Below are positions 18,310 to 27,300 of a stretch of 64,000 bases of DNA, one piece after another (position 1 is the first letter of the stretch; each line of letters starts with the position of its first letter). The stretch lies in contig JAJFGB010000009.1 in the NCBI GenBank assembly GCA_021776335.1, positions 310,001 to 374,000 on the forward strand. The letters are read 5' to 3'. Source of the stretch: Hyphococcus sp. (lineage in GTDB: Bacteria; Pseudomonadota; Alphaproteobacteria; Caulobacterales; Parvularculaceae). Made by a program: the position numbers and the translations under genes. The notes under the pieces were generated by a model. It was not told where the DNA came from. It searched no databases and saw nothing but the letters and a program-made list of their open reading frames with translations.

Positions 18310-19329
18310 ATGCCCACAGCGGCGATTTATGACTGCGAAGGCCCAAGGCTGAACGCAGAGGAAAAAGCGTTTTTCCGGGACGTAGACCCTTGGGGTTTTA
18401 TCGTTTTTGCACGACACTGTTCGTCTGCGGCGGCGTTGCGCGCCCACTGCGATGAATTACGCGATTGTGTGGGCAGGGCGGACGCACCGATCCTGATCGA
18501 TCAGGAGGGTGGGCGCGTGGCGCGCATGAAACCACCGGTGTTTCGAGCCCATCCTGCACCCGCAATCTTCGGTGCGTTGTGGCGGCTCGATCCTGAAAAG
18601 GCGAAAGAGGCGACGCACCTTAATGCGCTTTTATTGGCGCGGATGGTCTCTGATGCGGGCGTCACCGTTAATTGTGTCCCCATGCTTGATGCGCCGCAGC
18701 CAGACGCTGATCCAGCGGTAATTGGCGACCGCGCCTGCGCCAAACACACAGACATCATTACAGCGCTGGGCCAGGAGGTGATGGCGGGAACTGTTGCCGG
18801 CGGCGCCTTGCCGGTGATCAAGCATATGCCTGGCCATGGCCGGGCGCTTTGCGACAGTCATCATGAATTGCCGCGCGTTTCAGCTCGGAAAGAGGATTTG
18901 CGAAACGTCGATTTTCAGCCCTTCATGGCGCTTAAAGGCGCGCCCATGGGCATGACAGCGCATGTTGTTTACGAGGCTTATGACGTGGCGCGGCCAGCGA
19001 CCCTGTCACCGGTGATTGTCAGTGATGTGATCCGGCGCGAAATTGGCTTTGATGGTTTGTTGTTTACGGATGATTTGCGCATGAAGGCGTTGGGCGGCGC
19101 CTTTGATGCGCGTGTTCGCGACAGTTTTGCCGCGGGTTGTGACATAGCCCTGTGCTGCAATTTCACGCTTGCCGAGAAAAAAGAGAGTGCGCGGACGTTG
19201 ATTGAGTTGAAAGACGCCGCCGCCAGGCGCGCCGTCGCTGCGATGGCGTGCTTGCAGGTGGTGGAAAGACCGGATACGGAACCGCTATATGGGCGCCTGG
19301 ACGCCCTCTTGAAGCCAGTAATGGCGTGA
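18310..19329 (+). CDS. nagZ: Beta-N-acetylhexosaminidase NagZ
   Basis: A 339-residue GH3 family enzyme that removes N-acetylglucosamine from cytoplasmic anhydro-muropeptides during peptidoglycan recycling. The motifs are LIDQEGGRVARM, the signature KHMPGHGRALCDSHHELP carrying the Asp/His acid-base pair, and the nucleophile Asp in LFTDDLRMKAL. No signal peptide is present, as expected for NagZ. It lies between the SPOR protein and scpA in the conserved order. Confidence 0.93.
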   Translation: MPTAAIYDCEGPRLNAEEKAFFRDVDPWGFIVFARHCSSAAALRAHCDELRDCVGRADAPILIDQEGGRVARMKPPVFRAHPAPAIFGALWRLDPEKAKEATHLNALLLARMVSDAGVTVNCVPMLDAPQPDADPAVIGDRACAKHTDIITALGQEVMAGTVAGGALPVIKHMPGHGRALCDSHHELPRVSARKEDLRNVDFQPFMALKGAPMGMTAHVVYEAYDVARPATLSPVIVSDVIRREIGFDGLLFTDDLRMKALGGAFDARVRDSFAAGCDIALCCNFTLAEKKESARTLIELKDAAARRAVAAMACLQVVERPDTEPLYGRLDALLKPVMA

Positions 19330-19389
19330 GTTTTCACCAGCGAGACGATAATCATAGTCGGCGATCAGAATCGCCCGTAAAGTGAGCAA

Positions 19390-20229
19390 ATGGCGGACGG
19401 CGGTAACATAATAGTCAAGGAAGCGGCGGGCGACGAGCCCTTCGATGCACCGGTGCGCGGGTCAAACGGCGACGCCGATATCGATGCGCTGATTGTCAAT
19501 CTCGACGGCTATGAAGGCCCGCTTGATGTCCTGCTTGATCTGGCGCGCACCCAGAAAGTCGATATCCGCAAGATTTCCATGGTCGCGCTGGTCGATCAAT
19601 ATCTGTTGTTTGTCGACGCCGCCAAGCAGCGCAATCTTGAGCTTGCGGCAGATTATCTCGTGATGGCGGCGTGGCTAGCCTATCTCAAATCGAAGCTGCT
19701 GTTGCCGGTCGACGATGAAGATGGCGACGAGCCGACGGCGGATGAAATGGCCGCGCGGCTGGCCTTTCAGTTGCAGCGTCTGGAAGCCATGCGCAAAGCG
19801 GTTGAAGGCCTGCAGGCGATGCCGCGGCTGGGCATTACTGTGTTTCCCCGCGGCGCACCCGAGGGTGTGCGCGTCACCAGAACGCCTGACTGGCAGGCCA
19901 ACCTTTATGAATTGCTGCGCGCTTATACGACACAGCGTGTTGCTGCGGTGGACAGGGACTACAAAGTTGATCCGCCGAAAGTTTATTCCATAGAAATGGC
20001 GCGCTTACGGTTGGAGCGCATTCTCGGGGCGATTCCCGATTGGTCCGAATTACGCACCCTGACCGAAGCAAGCGATGTCGATGCGCCTGAGGCGTCGATC
20101 GTGGCGAGCGCATTTAATGCGGCGCTTGAATTTGCCAGGGAAGGCCGCCTTGAACTGCGCCAGTTAGGCCATTTTGAACCGATTTATGTCCGTACCCGTC
20201 AGGAAACAGATAAAAGAGATAAGCCATGA
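19390..20229 (+). CDS. scpA: Segregation and condensation protein A
   Basis: A 279-residue kleisin that joins SMC and ScpB in the bacterial condensin complex. Diagnostic sequence is NLDGYEGPLDVLLDLARTQKVDI near residue 33 and LAADYLVMAAWLAYLKSKLL, the N-terminal SMC-binding helices. The C-terminal winged-helix part ends in GRLELRQLGHFEPIYVR. A non-conserved acidic leader of about 30 residues precedes the domain. The stop overlaps the scpB start by four bases. Confidence 0.93.
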   Translation: MADGGNIIVKEAAGDEPFDAPVRGSNGDADIDALIVNLDGYEGPLDVLLDLARTQKVDIRKISMVALVDQYLLFVDAAKQRNLELAADYLVMAAWLAYLKSKLLLPVDDEDGDEPTADEMAARLAFQLQRLEAMRKAVEGLQAMPRLGITVFPRGAPEGVRVTRTPDWQANLYELLRAYTTQRVAAVDRDYKVDPPKVYSIEMARLRLERILGAIPDWSELRTLTEASDVDAPEASIVASAFNAALEFAREGRLELRQLGHFEPIYVRTRQETDKRDKP

Positions 20230-21047
20230 CAGACATCGACGCCGACGCGGGGCGCGATTTTCAGGGGCTCGACGCCCGCGAGGCTCAAGAAGCCCTGGCA
20301 GATGAATTAACCAGCGACAATGAAGAGACAGTGAGTGTGACGAACGAAACGAAAGACCCGGAGAACGCGGCTTCAAGTGAGTGGAGTGAGGAAGACCTTG
20401 CTGCACATATGCGCATGGCTGAGGCGCTTTTGTTTGCGGCGGCCGAACCGCTCGATCAAAAGAGCATCGAAGACCGGTTGCCTGAAGGCGCTGACATTCC
20501 GCAGCTCATTGAGCGGTTGACGGCTGATTATGCCGCGCGCGGCATTATCCTGAAAAAGGTCGACGCTAAATGGCGTTTTGTCACCGCCGCCGATGTCGCC
20601 CACGTGCTGGAAAAAGAAAAAGTGCAACAGCGTCGGCTGTCACGTGCAGCCCTCGAAACCCTGGCGATCATCGCATATCACCAGCCCTGCACGCGCGCCG
20701 ATATCGAAGATGTGCGCGGCGTGACCGTTGCGAAGGGATCGCTTGACCAATTGCTGGAAGTTGGGTGGGTCCGAATGCGCGGCAAGCGCCAGGATGTGCC
20801 GGGACGGCCCACTTTATATGGAACGACGCAAGCCTTTCTCGATCATTTCTCGATCGAGAGTATTCAGGATTTGCCGGGGCTCGCTGATCTTAAAGCCGCT
20901 GGATTGCTTGATGCACGCCTGCCGCCGGGCTTTTCCGTGCCATCGCCTCTCGATAGCGATGGTGACGAAGAGAGCGAGGAGGGTGCAGAAGCCGAATTCG
21001 CGCAGGACTTCCTGGCCGAAGAAACCGAGGAAAACGTGGACGCCTGA
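20226..21047 (+). CDS. scpB: Segregation and condensation protein B
   Basis: A 273-residue winged-helix protein, the ScpA partner in SMC condensin. The central domain shows MAEALLFAAAEPLD and then LSRAALETLAIIAYHQPCTRADIEDVRGV, and GRPTLYGTT close to its end. N- and C-terminal acidic low-complexity extensions (about 55 and 35 residues) flank it and make it longer than the typical ScpB. It overlaps scpA, so the pair is likely translated together. Confidence 0.92.
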   Translation: MTDIDADAGRDFQGLDAREAQEALADELTSDNEETVSVTNETKDPENAASSEWSEEDLAAHMRMAEALLFAAAEPLDQKSIEDRLPEGADIPQLIERLTADYAARGIILKKVDAKWRFVTAADVAHVLEKEKVQQRRLSRAALETLAIIAYHQPCTRADIEDVRGVTVAKGSLDQLLEVGWVRMRGKRQDVPGRPTLYGTTQAFLDHFSIESIQDLPGLADLKAAGLLDARLPPGFSVPSPLDSDGDEESEEGAEAEFAQDFLAEETEENVDA

Positions 21048-21126
21048 GCGGATTATTTATCAGCGTTTGCGCTTCGCGCAGGGTGGTATTACCTATAGGG
21101 TCGTTTAACAGCATTAGAGGCGTATT

Positions 21127-21360
21127 ATGGGTGCGATCGGCCCCTGGCAAATTGTCATCGTTCTTCTTCTGGCCCTGCTCCTGTTTGGCGGCGGTGGACG
21201 GATTTCTTCAATGATGGGCGATTTCGCCAAAGGCATTAAATCATTCCGCAAGGGCCTTCAGGACGACGATAAAGAAAAATCTCTTGAAGAGCGCGGTGAA
21301 CAGGCGATGGACGTTACGCCTGTGAAAGATGAAGACAAAACAAGTTCGAGCGCTGACTAA
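21127..21360 (+). CDS. tatA: Twin-arginine translocase subunit TatA
   Basis: A 77-residue protein with one N-terminal membrane helix ([18 protein letters not shown]), a hinge, and the amphipathic helix [19 protein letters not shown], followed by a charged tail. TatA multimerises to form the passage for folded proteins carrying twin-arginine signals. FG at the hinge is conserved. It is the first of the tatABC cluster, 79 bases after scpB. Confidence 0.92.
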   Translation: MGAIGPWQIVIVLLLALLLFGGGGRISSMMGDFAKGIKSFRKGLQDDDKEKSLEERGEQAMDVTPVKDEDKTSSSAD

Positions 21361-21394
21361 TCGCACGCGCTGCAGTCGCGAGACGGCGTAAATC

Positions 21395-21778
21395 ATGAAC
21401 CTGCTCCCGCAATTTGGTTTTTTTGAACTGATGCTGATCGCGGTCATCGCGCTTGTCGTCGTTGGCCCGAAAGACCTGCCGAAATTAATGCGGTCCGCCG
21501 GGCAGATGGTCGCGAAAGCACGACGCATGGCCGGTGAGTTTACTGCTGCATTCGATCAGATGGCGCGTGAGACGGAAATGGAGGAAATGCGCCAGGAGAT
21601 CGAGGCGCTGAAAAAAGACAATATCTTTGCCGACGCCAAACGGTCTGTCGATGAGGCTATGGCGCCGATCGACAAAGAGCTTCGGGATGAGGCCAACGAA
21701 GTGAAAGACGCGATGACCACACCGGTTGACAATGGTCCTGAGGCGGACGCCGCAGAAGACGTTGCAGAAAAATCATGA
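21395..21778 (+). CDS. tatB: Twin-arginine translocase subunit TatB
   Basis: A 127-residue protein with an N-terminal membrane helix containing the TatB-typical Glu (GFFELMLIAVIALVVVGPKDLP). A long amphipathic and then acidic helical tail follows (QEIEALKKDN). TatB with TatC binds twin-arginine signal peptides. GPKDLP at the hinge separates it from TatA. Its stop overlaps the tatC start. Confidence 0.92.
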   Translation: MNLLPQFGFFELMLIAVIALVVVGPKDLPKLMRSAGQMVAKARRMAGEFTAAFDQMARETEMEEMRQEIEALKKDNIFADAKRSVDEAMAPIDKELRDEANEVKDAMTTPVDNGPEADAAEDVAEKS

Positions 21779-22602
21779 GCGACGTCGAAAAACATGAGAT
21801 GTCGTCGGAAGAAGACGAACTGCAACAGTCCGCCGCGCCCCTGATGGACCACCTTGTTGAGCTGCGCCGGCGCCTGATCATCTCGATCGCTGCAATCTCT
21901 GTCGGCTTTGTTTTTTGTTTTGCGTTTTCAATCCAGATTTATGAATTTCTGGTGATACCATTCAAGAATGCGGTTGGCGCAGTTACCGAGGAACCGACGC
22001 TTTATTTTGCGCCGCTGGAATTTTTCTTTACGCGTGTGCGCCTGGCCGCGCTTGGCGGCATTGCACTCGCATTCCCAATCGTCGTCTTTCAGATTTATCA
22101 ATTTGTGGCGCCGGGACTTTACAAGAAAGAACGCAATGCGGCGTTGCCGTTTCTGGCGGCGATGCCAGTTTTGTTCACGGTGGGTGCGGCGCTGGTTTAT
22201 TTTGTGTTGATGCCCTTTGTGATGCGGTTTGCCGTCGGCATGGAACAGGACGCCGGTGAGGGGTCGGGCGTTACAATTGAGCTCCTTACCCGCGTCGGCG
22301 ATTATCTTTCACTGATCACGACGCTGATCATGGCTTTCGGGTTTGCCTTTCAACTGCCGGTATTTCTGACGCTGCTGGCGCGGGCGGGGTTAATTGATGC
22401 GGACTTTCTCCGGCGCCACCGCAAGGTCGCCATTGTCGTCATTTTTATCATCGCGGCCTTCATGACGCCGCCGGACCCGATCAGCCAGCTTGTTCTTGGC
22501 GGCGCAATTATCGCGCTTTACGAGATTTCGGTTCTGTCGGTGCGTCTGGCGGAGCGAAAATCGCGCGACGACGTGGATGAGGCGGAGAGTGCTTCAGCCT
22601 GA
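21775..22602 (+). CDS. tatC: Twin-arginine translocase subunit TatC
   Basis: A 275-residue six-helix membrane protein, the signal-peptide receptor of the Tat system. Conserved sequence includes MDHLVELRRRL just before helix 1, the FFTRVRLAALGGIALAFP segment, and FQIYQFVAPGLYKKER with the functional Pro and Glu. FMTPPDPISQ precedes the last helices. It has a 25-residue acidic cytoplasmic leader. It completes tatABC, with serS 58 bases downstream. Confidence 0.94.
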   Translation: MSDVEKHEMSSEEDELQQSAAPLMDHLVELRRRLIISIAAISVGFVFCFAFSIQIYEFLVIPFKNAVGAVTEEPTLYFAPLEFFFTRVRLAALGGIALAFPIVVFQIYQFVAPGLYKKERNAALPFLAAMPVLFTVGAALVYFVLMPFVMRFAVGMEQDAGEGSGVTIELLTRVGDYLSLITTLIMAFGFAFQLPVFLTLLARAGLIDADFLRRHRKVAIVVIFIIAAFMTPPDPISQLVLGGAIIALYEISVLSVRLAERKSRDDVDEAESASA

Positions 22603-22660
22603 TTGGGGATAGGCCTCGCGCGGCTGGACCGATGCCAGTGAACCCGCTAGACGAGCACGC

Positions 22661-23938
22661 ATGTTCGATATCAGACAAATACGGGACAATCCCGACCAGT
22701 TCGACGCAGGTCTCGCACGCCGGGGCCTATCTCCTAAAGCTGCCGACATCTTGTTGCTGGACAAGGAAGCGCGGAAATTTACTGAAACGCTGAATGATTT
22801 GCAGGCGCGCAGGAATGCGGCATCCAAAGAGATCGGCGCGGCCAAGGCCAAAGGCGATGATGATGAGTTCAACCGTTTGCGCGCGGATGTGGACAGCATC
22901 AAGAACCAGATGCCAACGGCGGAAGCAGAGCAAAAGAAAAAACTCGACGCTATCCATGAGATTCTTTCGGGATTGCCGAATATTCCCGCTGATGATGTGC
23001 CGCTGGGCGCCGACGAAGCGGCGAATGTCGAAATCCGACGCTGGAGCGAGCCGAGGACAATTGATAGCGCCAAGGAACACTTCGACCTCGGTGAGGCGTT
23101 GGAGCTGATGGATTTTGAAACCGCGGCGAAAATGTCGGGTTCTAGGTTTGTCTTATTGAAAGGCCAGCTCGCACGGCTTGAACGCGCAATCGCCGGTTTC
23201 ATGCTTGATCTCCATACCGGAGAATTTGGTTACACCGAATGTGCGCCGCCTTTTCTTGTGCGCGATGAAGCACTGTTTGGCGTCGGACAGTTGCCGAAAT
23301 TTGCCGAAGACCTTTTCAAGACCACAGGCGATCACTGGTTGATCCCGACGGCTGAGGCGTCGCTCACCAATATTGTCCGTGAAAAGATCCTTAGCGAAGA
23401 TGAATTGCCCTTGCGCTTCACTGCCTGGACGCCATGTTTTCGGTCAGAAGCCGGGGCGGCAGGGCGAGATACGCGGGGCATGATCCGTCAGCATCAGTTC
23501 TCGAAGGTCGAACTTGTTTCGATCACCACGCCGGACCAATCGGATGACGAGCATGAACGCATGACGAGTTGCGCTGAGGAAGTGTTGAAACGCCTCGATT
23601 TGCCTTATCGCACCATGGTGCTCTCGACCGGGGATATGGGTTTTTCCGCGCGGAAGACCTACGACCTTGAGGTCTGGTTGCCAGGGCAGGGGCAATATCG
23701 CGAGATTTCATCTTGCTCGAACTGCGGCGACTTTCAGGCCAGGCGTATGAACACGCGCGCGCGCGCCAAAGGTGAAAAAGAGACGCGCTTTGTGAACACG
23801 CTGAATGGCTCGGGCCTCGCGGTCGGCCGCACCATGGTGGCGGTGCTTGAAAATTATCAAGAGTCGGACGGCTCGGTCGCTATACCCGATGTGCTGAAAC
23901 CATATATGGGCGGCGCTGAGAAGATCGAGAAAGCATGA
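22661..23938 (+). CDS. serS: Seryl-tRNA synthetase
   Basis: A 425-residue class II synthetase. Residues 1-105 form the tRNA-binding coiled coil ([15 protein letters not shown] start, then long charged helices). The catalytic core contains TAEASLTN, motif 2 [20 protein letters not shown] and motif 3 [20 protein letters not shown]. It charges tRNA-Ser and tRNA-Sec. It overlaps surE by four bases, following the usual alphaproteobacterial order. Confidence 0.96.
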   Translation: MFDIRQIRDNPDQFDAGLARRGLSPKAADILLLDKEARKFTETLNDLQARRNAASKEIGAAKAKGDDDEFNRLRADVDSIKNQMPTAEAEQKKKLDAIHEILSGLPNIPADDVPLGADEAANVEIRRWSEPRTIDSAKEHFDLGEALELMDFETAAKMSGSRFVLLKGQLARLERAIAGFMLDLHTGEFGYTECAPPFLVRDEALFGVGQLPKFAEDLFKTTGDHWLIPTAEASLTNIVREKILSEDELPLRFTAWTPCFRSEAGAAGRDTRGMIRQHQFSKVELVSITTPDQSDDEHERMTSCAEEVLKRLDLPYRTMVLSTGDMGFSARKTYDLEVWLPGQGQYREISSCSNCGDFQARRMNTRARAKGEKETRFVNTLNGSGLAVGRTMVAVLENYQESDGSVAIPDVLKPYMGGAEKIEKA

Positions 23939-24711
23939 GTATGCGTATTCTCTGTTCCAATGATGACGGCATCCATGCGCGCGGGCTTGAAAGCCTTGTC
24001 AAAATCGCGCGGGAGCTTTCTGACGATGTCTGGGTGGTGGCGCCGCAGGAAGAACAGTCTGGCGCGGCGAGGGCTTTGACGCTTGCTCATCCAATCCGCA
24101 TCCGGAAATACGAAGAAAAACGATTTTCCGTAACAGGCACGCCCACCGATGCCGTGATGATGGGCATCACAAAGATTCTCGGCGATAAAAAACCGGACCT
24201 CGTCTTATCCGGTGTTAATAACGGCCAGAACGTCGCCGAAGACGTGACATTTTCAGGCACGATTGCCGCCGCCTTGCAAGGCATGACCTTTGGCGTTCCC
24301 TCGATTGCTCTGTCGTTGTCACGGTTTTCCCGTGAAACGGCGCGCTGGCAAACGCCGGAGGCCCATGGAAGTTCAATCATTCGCCGGCTGCTGGAACAGG
24401 GATGGCCAAGCGATGTTGTGATCAACGTTAACTTTCCTGATGCGGAACCGGACGATGTTAAAGGTATTGAAGTTACGAGCCAGGGCCATCGTGATGCATT
24501 TCAGCTCTATGCCGAGGAGCGCAAGGATTTGAGAGGCGGCACATACTACTGGTATGGATATACCGGACAGCTATCCGATCCGCCTGAAGGCACTGACCTG
24601 CGGGCGATTTATGATGGGCGAATATCGGTGACGCCGCTGCATTTGGCGCTGACCCATTTGGATAGTCACGCCGCCCTCTCCAAGGCTTTGACCGGGCCTG
24701 CATCACGCTAA
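23935..24711 (+). CDS. surE: 5'/3'-nucleotidase SurE
   Basis: A 258-residue metal-dependent phosphatase. The N-terminal [14 protein letters not shown] holds the paired Asp that bind the divalent metal. [26 protein letters not shown] and [19 protein letters not shown] are family signatures. It dephosphorylates nucleoside monophosphates and is linked to stationary-phase survival. In most relatives pcm (protein-isoaspartate methyltransferase) follows and overlaps it; here 112 intergenic bases lead straight to the LysM lipoprotein. Confidence 0.94.
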   Translation: MSMRILCSNDDGIHARGLESLVKIARELSDDVWVVAPQEEQSGAARALTLAHPIRIRKYEEKRFSVTGTPTDAVMMGITKILGDKKPDLVLSGVNNGQNVAEDVTFSGTIAAALQGMTFGVPSIALSLSRFSRETARWQTPEAHGSSIIRRLLEQGWPSDVVINVNFPDAEPDDVKGIEVTSQGHRDAFQLYAEERKDLRGGTYYWYGYTGQLSDPPEGTDLRAIYDGRISVTPLHLALTHLDSHAALSKALTGPASR

Positions 24712-24754
24712 TCCGCATAACTTGGTAAAAATACGTTAAGAAATTTCACGAACT

Positions 24755-24770
24755 TTAACGTCTTATTAAC
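24755..24770 (+). promoter_or_regulatory. CtrA-binding box (TTAA-N7-TTAAC)
   Basis: TTAACGTCTTATTAAC matches the full CtrA consensus with the exact seven-base spacing. It lies in an AT-rich intergenic stretch 54 bases upstream of the LysM/LytM lipoprotein start, a suitable position for promoter control. Further TTAA half sites occur just upstream at 24736. The nearby presence of sciP supports CtrA control in this organism. Confidence 0.65.
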
Positions 24771-24823
24771 CGAAGTTTATAAACTCTATCCGAATCATTC
24801 ACGAGTGTTTGCGGGAGTTGGCG

Positions 24824-26005
24824 ATGAAGTTTTTGCCTGGGGTGTTAGTTGCGTTTGTCTTTGTGGGGGTCGCGGCTTGCGGCAATCACAATAATGCGTC
24901 GGTGGTCTATGGCGCCGATGCGAGCCGTCAGGCCCGCATCTATAATTCACCTGACGACATTTACCGCAAACAACAGATTGAACGTGCGCGCCAGGTCGAG
25001 ATTCAAGCACAGGCGCGGGCCCAAGCGCCAGCGCCGCAATATGCCGTTGCGAGAGACATTGAGCCTGTGCAGCTGACGCCGGTGTCGGCGATTTATCTTG
25101 ATCAACCTGAGCCACAGCGTGCGGCGCGTGAACGCTCCCAAAAGGCCAAGGGTTACGTAGAGGTGCAGCGCGGCGATACCGTATTTGCTGTTGCACGCCG
25201 TTTTAACGTCTCGCCCCAGGCCATCATCGAAACCAATAATTTGCGCGCGCCGTATGATTTATCCGTCGGACAAGCGTTGAAATTGCCAAGGGGCGCCACC
25301 GTCGCCGCCGTTGACACGCCGACACGCCGCGTGGTCGCTCGCGATACGCTATACAATGTTCGCCACGGAGATACGCTTTATTCGATCTCCCGCGCCTCCC
25401 GTGTGCCAGTAGAAACGATCGCAAAGGCGAACCGGCTGCGTGCGCCTTATACGTTGTCAATCGGGCAGCAGGTTGTGGTGCCGCAGGCGCCTGTAGGCGA
25501 CATTCGCACTGCAACGCCCGTCCGTTCTCAGGCGTCGGTGCGCCCGCAGGAAATGCGGCCGGCGCGCGACGTTGGCGATTTGGCACGTAACGTCGCCTAT
25601 ACGGCGCCCGTGCCGGTGTCGCCGAAATCACTATTCGCCTGGCCCGTGCGTGGCGCGGTGATTGCTGGTTACGGTCCTGGTGAACTTGGGCGTCGCAATG
25701 AAGGCGTAAATATTGCTGCGCCGTCGGGCACAGCGGTGCGCGCGTCTGCGGATGGCGAGGTTGTTTATCGTGGTGCTGAGCTTGAAGGTTATGGCAATCT
25801 ATTGCTGGTTCGGCATCAGGACGGATTTGTCACCGCCTATGCGCATAATGATACAATGTTGGTGCGCAAGGGCCAAAAAGTGCGGCAGGGACAGATCATC
25901 GCCAAAGTCGGCTCAACCGGCGCGGTGAAAACGCCGCAGCTTCATTTTGAAATTCGCCAGGATCGTCGCTCTGTCGATCCGGTGGCGTTGCTTGGGTCGC
26001 AATAA
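24824..26005 (+). CDS. NlpD-like lipoprotein: two LysM and a degenerate LytM (M23) domain
   Basis: A 393-residue outer-membrane-type lipoprotein. Signal peptide and lipobox are visible as FVFVGVAAC, with Cys at about residue 19. Two LysM repeats follow (GYVEVQRGDTVFAVARRF and LYNVRHGDTLYSISRAS), then a C-terminal M23 domain (about 275-390). The metal site is degenerate: the usual HxGxD is NEGVNI, while AYAHND and LHFEIR remain. That pattern marks an amidase activator (NlpD/EnvC/DipM type) rather than an active peptidase. ATG 24824 starts exactly at the signal peptide with GGGAG upstream. A CtrA box lies in front, and an intrinsic terminator follows. Confidence 0.88.
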   Translation: MKFLPGVLVAFVFVGVAACGNHNNASVVYGADASRQARIYNSPDDIYRKQQIERARQVEIQAQARAQAPAPQYAVARDIEPVQLTPVSAIYLDQPEPQRAARERSQKAKGYVEVQRGDTVFAVARRFNVSPQAIIETNNLRAPYDLSVGQALKLPRGATVAAVDTPTRRVVARDTLYNVRHGDTLYSISRASRVPVETIAKANRLRAPYTLSIGQQVVVPQAPVGDIRTATPVRSQASVRPQEMRPARDVGDLARNVAYTAPVPVSPKSLFAWPVRGAVIAGYGPGELGRRNEGVNIAAPSGTAVRASADGEVVYRGAELEGYGNLLLVRHQDGFVTAYAHNDTMLVRKGQKVRQGQIIAKVGSTGAVKTPQLHFEIRQDRRSVDPVALLGSQ

Positions 26006-26078
26006 AATTTTTTAGCGAAATCGCGCTAGCAAGCGGGGCGGCGATAGGAAAAAAAGAAAGTTTGTTGAGTAACAATTG

Positions 26079-26107
26079 GCGGGCCTTGGGCCCGCTTTTT
26101 TCTTTTT
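26079..26107 (+). terminator. Intrinsic terminator of the NlpD-like gene
   Basis: GCGGGCC, loop TTG, GGCCCGC, then a run of T residues (26096-26107). It is oriented to stop rightward transcription after the lipoprotein gene. The T-run reaches the last codon of the convergent flhF gene. Confidence 0.85.
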
Positions 26108-27203
26108 ACGCGATCCGCCCAGGACGGCTGGCGATAATTCGCCGCGCCAGAAATTCTGCATTAGCCGATAAGAGGCCTTCTGAAATAAACGGTGTTTCAG
26201 AAAAATGCGCGAGCGCCAGACCGCCTTCATAGGCGCCGCATAAACCCGCGCCGACACGCTTGGTTGCGTCAAATTTCGTGAGAATGCAACGCTGCACGCC
26301 GATCTCTTTGAAGGCGAGCGCCCAGTCGACATATTCATCAGCATCGCCGCTTGCGGGCAACACCAGGACAGGCTCGGCGCCGCAGGTTTCCTGGTAGCTT
26401 CGCAAGGCTGCAATATCACCGCTGTCATAAGGGCTCACGCCTGGCGTATCGAGGATGACTGCGCCGCTCGGTCTGTTGGTCTTGAGGATTTGCGCGACAT
26501 CCAAGGGCGACTCGACAATAAAATAATCAACGTTGAGTGCGTCGCCGTAGGAGCGGATCTGCTCGATTGCCCCGGCGCGCCCAGCATCGGCTGTAATCAT
26601 AAACGGCACGGCTCCCTGCTGGTTTGCCGCTGCAGCGAGTTTTGCAGAGCAGGATGTCTTGCCGGCGCCTGTGGGGCCAACCAGCATTATTGGCGCGGTC
26701 GGTGCGAAATGAATGGGCGCAAATGTAAATGCCTGGCTGAAAGCGGCTTCAAGACGGCAATAGTCATCGTCAATGCGCGAATTTTTGGCGCCGTTGATCA
26801 GGGCGGCGAGAAGATTGGCGCCAACGCCATGTGGCGCCAGTGCTTCAGCCATGGACCGCACCTTGGTGTCGCTCATATCAATGCGTGGCGCACCTTTTCC
26901 ACCGGTCAACGCGCCGCTCAATCTGGAAAGTGCATTTTCTGAAAACTGCTGTTCGATGGACTCGTTCAATCGCGCGCCAGCGCCTGTTTTGAAAGCGCCT
27001 TCATCAATTGCATCGCGGGCGGCGCCAGCAAATTGTGCCTTTGGGGCCGGTTCAGGCGCGGAGGGCGCTGGCTTGTCGGACGCCGTCACTTCTACATCGC
27101 CACTCGGTAACTCGCGCACTGAGACGATGGCGGCATTGCCGCCAAGGGCTCTGCGCGCCTTGGCTTTAGCCGCATCGAGGCCGGAGGCGATAAATTTCAT
27201 CAT
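26106..27203 (-). CDS. flhF: Flagellar SRP-type GTPase FlhF
   Basis: A 365-residue SRP-family GTPase. It has a divergent N-terminal part (KFIASGLDAAKAKARRALGG, then a low-complexity stretch) and a GTPase domain. G1 is LVGPTGAGKTSCSAKLA, G3-like is LDTPGVSPYD and G4-like is LTKFDATKRVG. FlhF sets flagellar placement or number, usually at the pole. It is the last gene in the leftward flhA block, 96 bases after flhA. The basic N-terminal region is shorter than in gammaproteobacterial FlhF, so the annotation is by domain and context. Confidence 0.82.
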   Translation of the reverse strand: MMKFIASGLDAAKAKARRALGGNAAIVSVRELPSGDVEVTASDKPAPSAPEPAPKAQFAGAARDAIDEGAFKTGAGARLNESIEQQFSENALSRLSGALTGGKGAPRIDMSDTKVRSMAEALAPHGVGANLLAALINGAKNSRIDDDYCRLEAAFSQAFTFAPIHFAPTAPIMLVGPTGAGKTSCSAKLAAAANQQGAVPFMITADAGRAGAIEQIRSYGDALNVDYFIVESPLDVAQILKTNRPSGAVILDTPGVSPYDSGDIAALRSYQETCGAEPVLVLPASGDADEYVDWALAFKEIGVQRCILTKFDATKRVGAGLCGAYEGGLALAHFSETPFISEGLLSANAEFLARRIIASRPGRIA

Positions 27204-27283
27204 AGAGACACAACCAAACTAGAGCATTTTCAGCGCAAGAGGACCCGGATTTACAGGTCGAACCCCGGCCGAATAGATTCCTG

Positions 27284-27300
27284 GAACGGTCAGACCGTTC
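27284..27300. repeat. Inverted repeat at the end of flhA
   Basis: GAACGGTC, one base, GACCGTTC: eight-base arms, perfect. As RNA it would fold as a six-pair stem with a five-base loop. It touches the flhA stop codon and lies upstream of flhF. No T-run follows, so a weak attenuator or processing site is possible; it may also be incidental. Confidence 0.4.
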
